From assembly GCA_039105265.1 (NCBI GenBank), contig JAPFFF010000076.1, forward strand, positions 62,001 through 126,000: DNA of 64,000 nucleotides, in the 5' to 3' direction. Both the position numbers and the translations under genes were made by a program. The notes under the pieces were generated by a model that was not told where the DNA came from, did no database searches, and saw nothing but the letters and a program-made list of their open reading frames with translations. This DNA comes from Tritrichomonas musculus (taxonomy: Eukaryota; Parabasalia; Tritrichomonadida; Tritrichomonadidae). Shown piece after piece: positions 41,689-51,939 of this stretch. How positions within the stretch are numbered: the stretch's first letter is position 1; each line of letters starts with the position of its first letter.

Positions 41689-41940
41689 TTATATAAAAAA
41701 TAGTTTATCAAATATAAATAAAAAAGATTTTTCAACATTAATTTTATATTTCTGAAGAAAAAGCATTGCAGGATAGTGGATTTTTACTAGATGCTGGTAA
41801 AGAAGATGATCATCATTTTGATCAAATAATAGAAGAGTTTGGAGATCTTTTGAATCTTTGATATGTGAGCAAGTATCTGTTCCTCTGAGCACTAGCACAT
41901 CGACTGGGAGACGCTGATGTCTGGATTCGAGCCAGGTCAC

Positions 41941-43382
41941 GATGTAAGAGAATTGCAGTTTTTTTTATATAAAAATTGATGAAATATAAATATATATTTA
42001 ATTTTGTTTTATAAATTATTATAGTATATAAATTTTGATAACATATTAATACTTAAATGTTTTAAAAACATTTATTTTCTAGAGATACACTTGTTTATAT
42101 TGAATTTAATTTTTAATATATTTTTAACTTTTTCAGTTATTATATTTTTTATAGAGTTCCTAATGCTAAGTGACTTAAGTCTTTTCCTTTTTCTTTTTAC
42201 TTGAAAAAGTAAAAAAATTTCTAAATATTTGCATTTGCCATAAAAAAACAGAATTACTTCTGTTAATTTATTTTACACGGAATACAAGTAATTATAGTGT
42301 ATTTTTAAATATATTTGATGAATGAATTTGCATATTATAAAAATATTATATCAATATAAATGATGATTTTTAAAATTGCTGATATTTTATTGACGCATAA
42401 GTTCTCTTTATTTGATTTTTATATTTTGTTTTAATAAATGTTAGCTAATTAACAAAAGATATAATTTCATGTAAAAATCATAGAAAAGGAATAATAGTCT
42501 TTATCATTAGTTATTTATTTTCCTTATTGTTTTGTTGATATATATCAAGTTTGTTTTTTAATTGAAAAGGAATGAGTAAAGTTTTTTTGGGATTTTATTT
42601 TCCATAAAACCACCTTAACGTTACTTTTTTTAAACAATTCTTTTTAAAAAAATGTAGTAGTTAAAAATCAAAAATTTTTATATTATTATATTTAATATTA
42701 AACTCTTATTTTAAATTATCCAATATTATTTAATAAAAACCATTCTACATTTTAATATCACTTTTTTTATATTTTCATAATATCTTGATAAATTATAAAT
42801 ATTTTCTTATTTAAATAATATTTATATATTTATAAAAATATCATATATTTATTAATTTATGAAATGCAGGATTATATTTGGACAAATTAAAATATCAAGA
42901 AAAAAACAGATAATTCATACCGTCACACAAAATCGATGACTCTGAGAAAGAATTTTCGATAGATTTCTATTTTTATAATTTTATATGTTAATATATATTT
43001 TATAAAATATAAAATTTATATTTAATTAAAAATTAACAGGTTAAAAAATGATATAAAACTAGATTATTATGATAAATATTTTTTGAAAAGAACATTCTCA
43101 AATTTAAACATTAATGGCCAAATAATGAGTCAAAAAAAAGTTCTGAAAAAATTTTGAAAAAATTAAATATACGTTAAAAAATAATTTTTATATCACATAT
43201 CATTAAAGCACGATCATTTTAAACTGAATTTTGTCAAAAAATAATATTTTTCATTTATTTTGGAAAATAACCTGTAAAAATTCAAAAAAAACTTTTAAAT
43301 TTTATGTTTTACAGTAAAATAGCAGTGTTTTTGGTATTATTTAATTTAATATATAATATATAAGCTTATATATTATATATTT
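41941..43382. other. AT-rich gene-free region
   Basis: About 1.4 kb without a supportable gene. It is extremely AT-rich with long A/T runs. No repeat or RNA gene was recognised. Confidence 0.6.
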
Positions 43383-43643
43383 CATAAAAACAGGTATGCT
43401 TTTCGAGGACGGGTAAGAGTCGTCTCCCCGAAAATAATTTCGGGATCGAGGAGACTCCCGTACTCGGTTTACCCGAGTAAACCCGAGTAAAATAACCGTT
43501 TTACTCGGCCATCCTCGATCCCGATTTACTCGAAGTATTCAATTTCCGAGGAAATCTCGAGGATACCCGAGGTTTCAAGTTCGAAAAAAAATTCTCATTT
43601 TTTTTATTATTTTTCTTACACTTTTGAATACTTTATTTTAGTA

Positions 43644-45281
43644 TAGTGTGGTGAAAAAGTTTTTGAATATTTTATAATTTTTTGTATATTGACTTTTTAT
43701 TTAAAAATGTTTAATAAATAAATAGTGGATTACATGTTGCTTGAAATATTCTAATTATATGATTAAATGATAATTTAATAAAAAGTTATAAACCTTTGAA
43801 AAATTATACGTTTATTTTTTTAAAAAAAAAGAATATGGAATTATGGTATGTTATTCATAGTTTATGGCTTAAAAAAAAAAGCACTCAAGAGATTTATCAT
43901 TACATGCAAGAAACATATAAAGATGCATGTCCTTCATCACCCACGATATATTATTGGGTTCATCAATTTAACAGAGGAAGAAAAACTGTTATTGATTTGC
44001 CTCGGTCTGGAAGACCCAAACTTTTTGAAAAGATAGATGAAGTTAAAAAACTAATCGATGAATTTCCATTCGCATCATGCCGTTATATAGCACGCATTGC
44101 GAAAATTGATAAAAATACTGTTAAAAGGATTTTGACAGAAGATTTGAATATGAGAAAGTTATGTTGTCATTGGGTTCCTCATGATCTTACAGAAATTCAA
44201 AAAGCAAATAGAGTGAAACAATCGAAGGAATTTCTATCAATTTTACAATCATTAACAAAAAGATAAACGATGAAAGTGATCACTGCTGACGAGTCTTGGT
44301 TCTTCTTGCAGTATGGTTCTGACGGTTTCTGGTCTTGTGGCCAGAAAAGGCCTGAAAACGTTAATCATACAATTAACGATGAAAAAGTTTTGTTTTTTAC
44401 AGCTTTTTGTATTAAAGGCATAGTTTACGTAAACGTTCTCCCTCAAAATGAAACTTTTACTGGAGAGTACTTCGCAAACAAGATTCTTCCACATCTTAAA
44501 ACAGCGGCCGATAATATTAAAGGCTCTATTTTAACATATAAAGTTCGATTGCACATGGACAATGCGAAGCCTCACAATTCCATTGTTGCACAACAAAAGA
44601 TGAATGAATTACACATTGAAAGGTTACCACATCCCCCTTACTCCCCTGATATCAGCCCTAATGACTTCTTCCTTTATGGCTACTTAAAGAATAAATTGAA
44701 AGGTAACCATTTTTCCTCACAAAAAGAGCTATTTGATGCAGTGGTTCAAATCATCCAAAATATTGATGAATCAACATGGATTCAAGTATATAATGAATGG
44801 ATTGAAAGAATTAAAAAAGTAATAGATTGCAATGGGGAATATCCAGATTTTTAATTTAATAAAATAACATTTTTTTAATTTTAATATAAATTTTTTAATG
44901 TTTTTTTCACTTCACCAAAAATGAGATTTTTGATTATATCAAAACAATATTAATTTATTCCTTCAAAAAAAAATTATATTTTAAATTGTTATATAACAAA
45001 ATATACAGCACATAACAATGTATTGATTTATATTAAAATATTGTTCAATATACAAGGATTGAGCTGTTTGAACTATTTTTATTAAATATACATTTTTTTG
45101 AAAAATTTAGTCAACACGGATTATTTTAAAACTCAATATTTCCATCAATAAAAATTTTTTCATTTTGATATTTTCTAAACTTATAAAGATATTAATTATC
45201 TAAATATTTAAAATTAAAAAAACTAAAATCGTTCAATATTGATTGAGTTAGAATTGATTCAAAAACTTTTTCACCACACTA
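43644..45281 (+). mobile_element. Mariner-family transposon nested in the hAT-like element
   Basis: Perfect 25-bp terminal inverted repeats beginning TAGTGTGGTGAAAAAG occur at 43644-43668 and, inverted, 45257-45281. TA lies on both sides as the target duplication (the border may shift by two bases because the ends read TATA). The 1638-bp element carries one transposase gene broken by a single stop. Insertion of the mariner into the hAT-like element gives the relative age: hAT first, mariner second. Confidence 0.9.
43835..44854 (+). pseudogene. Mariner DD34D transposase with one in-frame stop
   Basis: The reading runs from the ATG at 43835 (MELWYVIHSLWL) to 44854, about 339 codons, the usual mariner size. 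It holds an N-terminal helix-turn-helix pair, the WVPHDLTEIQKANR motif, and the catalytic triad TADESW, HMDNAKPHNS and SPDISPNDFF. The last two aspartates are separated by 34 residues, giving DD34D. A TAA at 44264-44266 interrupts the frame between the WVPHDL region and TADESW; the rest is open and in phase. The copy is therefore recently dead but its inverted repeats may still be mobilised by other copies. Closest known group: Tvmar-type mariners of trichomonads, by inference. Confidence 0.9.
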
Positions 45282-45604
45282 TATTAAAGATTTTTTGTCA
45301 TTGATTATAAAGCTATATCTAACATTTATTTAAAAAAATCATATAATAAACCACTATTTCCAGCAAAATGATTCATTTTGAAAATGAATAAAGCTTATTT
45401 TTTTATTATTTTTCTGTTAATTTAAAACTCGAGTTTTTCGGGTAAAAAAGTGAAAATTTTCCCGAGTAAAAAAATGTGAACTAAAAAAAATAAACGTTAG
45501 AGTAAAATCTTTTTCTCGAAAAAAGTTCGAGGAATAATTTCGAGGAAGACCGTTTAATTATCCGAGTTTACCCGGGACTCCCGAAAGGCATACCTGCATA
45601 AAAA

Positions 45605-46311
45605 TAATTTTAAGATATTATATAAAGCAAATCTATTTATAATTATTAATAAAATTTTTGAGTTCAATGAATAATTGAAACATTTAAATGGAATTATTCT
45701 TAAAAATGTCGATAATTCAATGATAAATTATTATTTTATAAAAATATCAAAAAGTACACTTTAAATCAGGATTAGCAACAGATTTGAAAATTCATAAAAA
45801 ATCGAGGAATTGATGAATATGGTTATCGGGTCAAATAACTTATTTTGATTTGATATAATAATAAAAAACCATTAAAAATACTGCTTAGAATGCAAAAATA
45901 ATGAAATTTGGGGAAATATGATATATTTTATTGAATAAAGCGGCAGCTTCCTATTTATAAAGTATATTTAATATTTTTACTTTAAATTATTTTTTTGGGT
46001 TCTAGACCAATGCTGACATTAATTTAGCTAATAGCATAAAAAAAAATCAAATTGAACGTTTGTTGTTTTAAAAAAGATTGAATGTATATCAAATCAAAAA
46101 AAAATTATCGCAACAAAATTGAATAAGGAAAATTCAAATTAATTCAATTAACTTTTTCTATTATCTGAAATTTAATTGAAATGAGCAAAATTCAATTATC
46201 GTCACTTTTTAAATACTTTATTTTTTATATTTCAAGAAAAAATGCTATCATTATGCTTAGAGTAATTAATTATATTACACATCTATTTTATAAAATTTGT
46301 TTCATAATATA
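45605..46311. other. AT-rich intergenic region
   Basis: No gene or repeat recognised between the hAT-like element and the PNTQ-repeat gene. Confidence 0.6.
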
Positions 46312-46794
46312 ATGACGAACAATCAAACAAACGCGTCGGTGCCACAACAACCAAATACTCAGGCACCACATCCAAATACTCAACCACCTAATCCAAATAC
46401 TCATCCTCAGCAGCCAAATACTCAATCACCAAATCCAAATACTCAGGCACCACATCCAAATACTCAACCACCAAATCCAAACGTTCAGCCACCACATCCA
46501 AATACTCAACCACCAAATCCAAATACTCAGCCCCAACAGCCCAATACTCAAGAACAACAAGGTTCAAAACCTCAAGAAGCTGCAAGCACAACAACTCAAT
46601 CAAACGACACCAATCTAGAAGAAGAGCCTCAAAAAGGCGCTAAAGGATTTAAAGGTAAAACAAATCAAGCTCTTCATAATACAGAAGGATGTATGAATGA
46701 AGTCCTTAGTACAACAGATCATCATGTTGGAAAGCCAATTGTTGGCTTTACGGAAAAAATTGGACATAGTTTTAAGAAATGGTTTAAACTATAA
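46312..46794 (+). CDS. PNTQ-repeat protein of unknown function
   Basis: The 160-residue product starts at the ATG at 46312 (MTNNQTNASV). Residues about 14-88 consist of about a dozen PNTQxP(H/N) hexapeptides. Residues about 89-112 are Ser/Thr/Glu-rich. The C-terminal about 50 residues are non-repetitive (KGAKGFKGKTNQALHNTE, then VGKPIVGFTEKIGHSFKKWF), ending in a basic amphipathic segment that could bind membranes. There is no signal peptide. The unique C-terminus supports it being a real gene. Its neighbour downstream encodes a small membrane protein. Confidence 0.6.
   Translation: MTNNQTNASVPQQPNTQAPHPNTQPPNPNTHPQQPNTQSPNPNTQAPHPNTQPPNPNVQPPHPNTQPPNPNTQPQQPNTQEQQGSKPQEAASTTTQSNDTNLEEEPQKGAKGFKGKTNQALHNTEGCMNEVLSTTDHHVGKPIVGFTEKIGHSFKKWFKL
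46336..46555 (+). repeat. 18-bp tandem repeat coding PNTQxP units
   Basis: CCAAATACTCAACCACC-type units are repeated about twelve times with small changes. The period of 18 bp preserves the frame. Confidence 0.85.
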
Positions 46795-46841
46795 AATTAC
46801 GACCTTATAATAGATTAGATAACACAATTACTATGAATAAA

Positions 46842-46877
<36 letters not shown>

Positions 46878-46884
46878 ACAATAA

Positions 46885-47013
46885 ATGATTGATTATATAA
46901 TTGACAATGACATTTTCCAAGAAAAGTTGATTGAAATTGTAATGATTGTTGCCATTTGTGTTGCTGCTATTTTGTTTATTATTACTGCAAAATTATCAAT
47001 ACCAAACAATTAA
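46885..47013 (+). CDS. 42-residue single-pass membrane miniprotein
   Basis: A short frame, MIDYIIDNDIFQEKLIEI followed by a strongly hydrophobic stretch (VMIVAICVAAILFIITAKL, residues about 19-37) and a polar tail SIPNN. This is a textbook single transmembrane helix with an acidic N-terminus. It follows a T/A homopolymer 90 bases after the PNTQ gene. It could be a real small membrane protein or a chance frame. A hydrophobic run containing AICVAA is unlikely from random AT-rich DNA, which favours a gene. Confidence 0.4.
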   Translation: MIDYIIDNDIFQEKLIEIVMIVAICVAAILFIITAKLSIPNN

Positions 47014-47144
47014 AAATAGATGCAAATAGCTTATCATCAAATAAAAGTATGAAAAAAAAAGCATAAATTGATGATGATGATGATGAAATGGAATGAACAA
47101 TTAAAAATAGATTCAAATAGTTTATTATCAAATAAAAGCATGAA
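47003..47144 (+). repeat. 48-bp duplication, 93-bp period
   Basis: AACAATTAAAAATAGATGCA at 47003 and its near copy at 47096 each run through ATCAAATAAAAG to ATGA over about 48 bases. The first copy overlaps the stop codon of the miniprotein. A GATGATGATGATGATG tract lies between the copies. Confidence 0.75.
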
Positions 47145-47997
47145 TAAGAACAAATTCAACTATATCAATTATTATTCATCTTTTTATATAAAAAATGAAT
47201 GTTCGTAAAAAAATTTTTTTTATAAAAAAACTAAGTTTCGAAAATTTGAAAGGAATGGACATTAATCATTTTCTTAATGCTGCTAATAAGTTTCAAGAGA
47301 CCTCTGGACATCAAACGACCGTTTAATTTTTTATTTTTCACTTTTTGATTGAAAAATTTTGATATTTTTTAATAATAATTATATTATAATAATCTACTAA
47401 TGAATGCAGATTAGAAAATAGTAAAATTATAAACAAATAAGAGGAAAATAAAAAATATGCTTTTATAATTCACCTTTATAAACGCAATGAAGGTCAAAAT
47501 AAATCAACATTTTATCAAAATCTAGCGCCAGAATCTTTATAATAATTTGATATTTTAATACATGCATGAATCTTGATCTATGTTTAGAATATCAAGATTT
47601 TTTAACAGAGATTGCGTCATGCCCAGAGGTCTGTTTCAAGTTGTTTGATACACTGTTCCTATTTTTTATTTTATAATTTTTTTAATAAAATACTTCATAA
47701 TTAATAAAAAGAGATCTCACTTTTGATAAAATAGGGGGTTTTCGAAAAATCTGCTTTTTTTTTGAAAAATGGTATTTTTTTCGAAAACCCCCTAATTATT
47801 CAATATTGACAACTTATGATACAAATCAAATGATTAAGTTTTTGATTTCCGTTAAGTTACAAATCTTTTAATTTGAATTTAATTATATAAATCTTTTTAT
47901 CTGCTTTTTTTTTTATTTAACAAAGAAAAAAAAAAAAAAAAAAAAAAAAAAATTCAAATGAATTATTTAGTATCATATTCAATTGTTCAAAATCAAA
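47145..47997. other. Intergenic region with short hairpin and poly-A
   Basis: No gene. A 17-bp perfect inverted repeat AGGGGGTTTTCGAAAAA lies at 47733-47749 with its inverse at 47777-47793, inside TA...TA. Words AGACCTCTGG near 47298 and their inverse near 47626 may mark another old repeat. A long A run (about 47926-47951) precedes the 3' end of the helicase gene. Confidence 0.55.
47733..47793. repeat. 61-bp hairpin element
   Basis: Perfect 17-bp arms (AGGGGGTTTTCGAAAAA and inverse) around a 27-base centre. Flanking T...A bases give TA borders. It may be a minimal MITE. It lies about 200 bases beyond the helicase stop, so a terminator role is less likely. Confidence 0.6.
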
Positions 47998-49422
47998 TTA
48001 TGATCCTAATAATTTAAGTTCATCATATTTGATGAAACAGATGTTTGCCCTCCTACAGAAATCTTTTAAAATGTTTTCATCTTCATCTCCAGTTACAATG
48101 GTGAAGCAAAAACCTTTTCTAGCAAAACGGCCTGCTCTTGATGCACGATGATTGTAAACATCACTAAAGTGAGATCTCTCCTTATTTAAGAAGTTAGGAT
48201 CAAATGAATCAAACGGCATTTGATAATTAATGACAAGGAAGACATTAGGAAAATCAATTCCACGTGAAAGAACGTCTGTTCCAATTAAAACTTTCGATTC
48301 ATTTTCACGAAAAGCTCTAATATTTTCATCTTTTTGTTCATTATTCAGTTCTGAGTGATAAGGGACACAACTTACATTTTTAGAACTTAAGAATTTGAAC
48401 AATAATTTAACTTTCTCATTGGAACGAGTGAAAACTAATATTTGGCCATTTTTAACATTAGCAATAAGGTCAATCAAACAGTTCATTGAATCTTCTTCAT
48501 TTGTAACTTTAGTATACCAATGCTGACAATTTTCGTAATAATTTGAATACGGCTTGAAAATCATTGTTATATCTTTTCTCATTTTTAAGACAGTGAAGAA
48601 TGCATTATGAGAAAATGATGATGAAAAGAAAGCATATTGAGTGTTCTTTGGAAGATTTTTCAATATTTTCATAGCCGTATTGAAATAAGAATTATTTTTA
48701 TCAAGGATTAGATCTGCTTCATCAATTACAAGGAATTTAACATGTGAAACATCAATGATCCCTTTTTCAATGCAAGAACAAATAGAGTCAGGTGTACCAA
48801 ATAAAAGAGGAGCATCTTTTGGTGATTGTTTTTCTTCATTATTACAGCAAATATCGCCTTTGATTTGACAATATGTATTCATTTGATTGAATACTTCATA
48901 GGTCTGCAAAGTAAGCTCTCTTGAATGGCATAAATAAATTGCTTGCGGAAAGTTAATTTCATTATTTACATGAAGATACATTGCAACCAAAGATGCAACT
49001 GTTTTTCCTGTTGAATATGGAGAGATTACTAAAATGTCTTTCTTTTGAAAGTGCATTAAAGGAATTACTTTTCCTTGAATTTCTGAAGGTTCATAGATGA
49101 ACATTTCATCCATTGCTTGAAGGATTTGTCCTGAAAATGGACCGTCCATTATCTGACTGAAATCGTCATTTGAATGAAGTGGACCATATGATTGCAATTT
49201 TTCAAGGTCAACTTCATCAAAATTATATTGTATTTCAAACTGTTTTTTGAAATCAATGTTGTCTTGACTTATAACACAAGGCAATTCTTGACCTTTCTTA
49301 TAGAGTTCATTAAATATATTTTTATCTTTTGTGAAAAAATCGATACCACCGTTGCTAGATAAAATATCAACTATCTCTTTATTTCCTAATTCAATTGCCA
49401 AATGCAAGGCAGTTTTATTCAA
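47998..49422 (-). CDS. Ankyrin-repeat / DEAD-box RNA helicase
   Basis: The open frame starts inside an ankyrin repeat (NKTALHLAIELGNKEIVDIL), passes a linker of about 70 residues, and then encodes a DEAD-box helicase core. Motifs: Q motif YEPSEIQ (about 110-116), motif I SPYSTGKT (134-141), SRELT, GTPDS, DEAD (234-237), SSS in place of SAT (267-269), RGID, and NHRASRAGRFARKG. The insertion before motif VI (NYQMPFDSFDPNFLNKERSH) resembles Dbp5/DDX19 mRNA-export helicases. Core motifs for ATP binding and hydrolysis are present; motif III is altered. There is no ATG at the beginning of the frame, and more ankyrin units lie upstream. It is probably the last block of a DUF3447-ankyrin-helicase gene. 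Confidence 0.8.
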   Translation of the reverse strand: MNKTALHLAIELGNKEIVDILSSNGGIDFFTKDKNIFNELYKKGQELPCVISQDNIDFKKQFEIQYNFDEVDLEKLQSYGPLHSNDDFSQIMDGPFSGQILQAMDEMFIYEPSEIQGKVIPLMHFQKKDILVISPYSTGKTVASLVAMYLHVNNEINFPQAIYLCHSRELTLQTYEVFNQMNTYCQIKGDICCNNEEKQSPKDAPLLFGTPDSICSCIEKGIIDVSHVKFLVIDEADLILDKNNSYFNTAMKILKNLPKNTQYAFFSSSFSHNAFFTVLKMRKDITMIFKPYSNYYENCQHWYTKVTNEEDSMNCLIDLIANVKNGQILVFTRSNEKVKLLFKFLSSKNVSCVPYHSELNNEQKDENIRAFRENESKVLIGTDVLSRGIDFPNVFLVINYQMPFDSFDPNFLNKERSHFSDVYNHRASRAGRFARKGFCFTIVTGDEDENILKDFCRRANICFIKYDELKLLGS

Positions 49423-49429
49423 ATGATAA

Positions 49430-50604
49430 CTTTTTAAACGTAATAAAGAAAAAACACAAAATTAAAAATTTCATTCATTTCATTCATAATGTTAATATCA
49501 ATGTTTTTATTTGTTAATAAAAGTTTAATGATTTTAATATTTTCTTTGGCAACTGCAATATAAAAAGGTGTCATATAAAAATTATGCTATCAAATATTAT
49601 TTATAATAAGAATATAAAAATAGCATTGAAATAATTGATAAAAAAAATTTTATCAAAAAATCTAACATTAAAATGTTGTGAATATTGATGTCTAGCTTAT
49701 CGCATGTTAATAAAAGTTCAACCATTTCTATGTTTTCATTTTCTACAGCAAGATGTAAAATGGTTTTGTTAAAATTTGAAATCATTATTCCATAAAATAA
49801 TGTAATTAAGAATTCTATAGAAATAAAAAAATTTAAACTATATTAAAAAAAGGTTCTAAAAACATTCTGAGTATTAATATTTATATCTTTGTATGATATC
49901 AAAAGTTTGATAACTTCACAATTTTTATTATATGCTGCAATATGTAAAGGTGAGTCATAAATTGTTTTTTAAAAGATAATTTCATTCAAAATTTTAATTT
50001 TTTGAATCATATTGAAAAAATTGACTCAAATTGAATGAATTACTTAAAAAAAAAATGTTTTTAACATTAATATCAATATTAATACGTGATAATAAAAGTT
50101 TAATAATTTCAACATTTCCATTAGTAACTGCACGTTGAAGGGTAGATTCATTAAAATATTATTATTCAATGTTATTTAAAAAATTGATACTAGACTTCAA
50201 TCAAAATATTTTGATTCAAAAACACTATTAATTAAAAGACTTTGTTTTCAAATATTATTGAAAAAACAATTTTTGAATGATGTTGAAATTTTATTTAGAA
50301 ATGTAATTGATATGATTGATTTTATAAATTTCATAGAAGAAAAAAATTAAAAATATTATTAAGTTCATTCATTTCTAGATTTTCGTATTGTAATAATAGA
50401 TTTATAATTTCAACATTTTCTTTTTCAATTGCAATTTGAAAAATTGTCTTATTCAAAATATTATTATGATAAACATTATTTTAATATTTGATCTTAATCT
50501 TACAATTAAATAAATTATTTTTTGAATTCTATAAAAAAATTCTTTTTTAAAATGTAGTATTCATTAAAATATTTAAATGCTAAATGTCATTTAATTGATC
50601 GATT
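49430..50604 (-). other. Array of isolated single ankyrin repeats separated by short spacers
   Basis: On the minus strand, single open ankyrin repeats lie at about 50367-50453 (TIFQIAIEKENVEIINLLL), 50066-50155 (STLQRAVTNGNVEIIKLLL), 49871-49959 (SPLHIAAYNKNCEVIKLLI), 49694-49785 (TILHLAVENENIEMVELLL) and 49490-49574 (TPFYIAVAKENIKIIKLLL). Spacers of about 70-220 bases contain stops. They tend to begin with AAYATTTTTAA followed by a T run and TAT(A/G)(G/A)AATT, and to end ATAATAATATTTT(G/A)AAT. The units join a DUF3447 ORF upstream to the helicase ORF downstream in the same order and strand. Classical GT-AG borders are not evident. Confidence 0.55.
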
Positions 50605-51735
50605 TTAAATTTCATAAACAGCCACTGGTTCATTTATATCAAACCCTCCATTTTTTAAAAGAAATTCAACAAGATTGTTATATTCATACCAGCATAAAGT
50701 ACTAATTAAACTATTATCAATAAGATTAGGTTCAACAAAATAAAAATTATGATATTGGAGAGCAACATAAGTGCATGATTCTGTATATTGTAGATAATTC
50801 GATCTAATGAATAAAGCAAAATTATTGTTATGATTTTTAATAGCATCATAGAAGGATCCTTTTATATCAATGTCATTTTCAATAATTCGAAATATTCTCA
50901 TATTTGCTCCATGAATTGCAAATTCCCATAAACAATGAGTGCTAGCACCTTTGTTTAATAAATAATTGAAAATTCTAAATGATCCAAAAAACGCAGCATA
51001 TGAAATTAAACTTATCCCTACATGATCATAATTTGGATCATAATAAAATTTTTGTTTGTCTTTAAAAATCTCTATTAAAAGAGAATTTGTTTCATATATT
51101 GATAAATCAATTTTTATATGAAGATCAATTTCATTGCTATTTGTATAGCTGATAAATTCAATTATTGAATCTTCTCGAATTAATTTTAAGAGTTCACTTT
51201 CACTTTCCCCTCTTTCGCGGTTTTCATAAAAATTTTCTGGTAATTCTTCTGGTATCCCATCAATCCAATATATTCTTTTTGGAATCCAATTCTCATTGAT
51301 GTATGACTTGATTTCTGGTGCAAAATATTGTGGATAGCCCATATATTCATTTTCATTTGTTCTTATTTTATTTATTATATATTGATCCATCTGTAATATC
51401 TGTTCATTAAAGAGAAATAAAAGAACTCGTTTGTTGCTATGAAAAATATTGAAAATTTCTGAATTCGAAAAAAAATTTTGGATACAGCCTTTGAAAAGTT
51501 GCAAAACTTTGTCAATTTTGCTGAAAAAATTAGGGTATCGGTAATGATTGTTCGCGATTTCTACAATTAAATATAGAAATGACTTTGTTTTATGGTGATC
51601 TTCACGAATCTTGAGATTATCTAATATATTTATTAGATTTTGGAAATTTTCTTCGGTATTAACTTGATTATCAAGAAAAACTAAGAAACTTTCTTGGGCC
51701 TGCTTCATTTCTTCAAAATATTTTTGAAAATACAT
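50605..51735 (-). CDS. DUF3447-type protein, N-terminal block
   Basis: The 376-residue frame starts at the ATG at 51735. It has the same layout as the DUF3447 gene at 23.5-25.3 kb: an N-terminal helical domain (about 1-165), SELLKLIREDSIIEFISYT (about 180-200), ISLISYAAFFGSFRIFNYLL, then LWEFAIHGANMRIFRII and a final ankyrin unit NNLVEFLLKNGGFDIN. It ends in VAVYEI and a stop, exactly where the following spacer begins. It probably forms the 5' block of the ankyrin-helicase locus. No catalytic motif or membrane segment. Confidence 0.75.
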   Translation of the reverse strand: MYFQKYFEEMKQAQESFLVFLDNQVNTEENFQNLINILDNLKIREDHHKTKSFLYLIVEIANNHYRYPNFFSKIDKVLQLFKGCIQNFFSNSEIFNIFHSNKRVLLFLFNEQILQMDQYIINKIRTNENEYMGYPQYFAPEIKSYINENWIPKRIYWIDGIPEELPENFYENRERGESESELLKLIREDSIIEFISYTNSNEIDLHIKIDLSIYETNSLLIEIFKDKQKFYYDPNYDHVGISLISYAAFFGSFRIFNYLLNKGASTHCLWEFAIHGANMRIFRIIENDIDIKGSFYDAIKNHNNNFALFIRSNYLQYTESCTYVALQYHNFYFVEPNLIDNSLISTLCWYEYNNLVEFLLKNGGFDINEPVAVYEI

Positions 51736-51939
51736 CTTTAATCCAGCAAAAAATATGGTTTTGGAAAAAGTTTGTCAAATTACGTTATTTTCTCGATATT
51801 TTTTTTTTATTTTTATCTTGATCTACAATTATTATTTTATATTAAAAAATGTGTTAAATGATTTAAAAATAAAGAGATAAAATAGTTAAATTCTTTTCAA
51901 ATTTAATCATATTATTTTTGATTCTGTATAAAATTAAAA

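Larger units (their letters stand above)
43391..45596. mobile_element. hAT-like non-autonomous element, host of a nested mariner
   Basis: Ends read CAGGTATGCTTTTCG (43391) and, inverted at 45596, CAGGTATGCCTTTCG. They are flanked by a perfect 8-bp target duplication CATAAAAA (43383-43390 and 45597-45604). The CAG start and 8-bp duplication are hallmarks of hAT elements. Without the mariner at 43644-45281 it is about 570 bp and has no coding capacity. Both arms are unusually rich in CpG, with repeated TTTACCCGAG, ACTCGG and CGAGGA words. Confidence 0.8.

Noticed and set aside
41689-41940. 83-residue minus-strand frame as N-terminus of the MULE transposase
   Set aside because: It has no ATG at its start, overlaps a T-arm-like motif and shows no MULE motif, so it is probably a chance frame.
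47290-47640. Inverted AGACCTCTGG words as a transposon
   Set aside because: The match covers only about 16 imperfect bases and no borders or duplication are visible.
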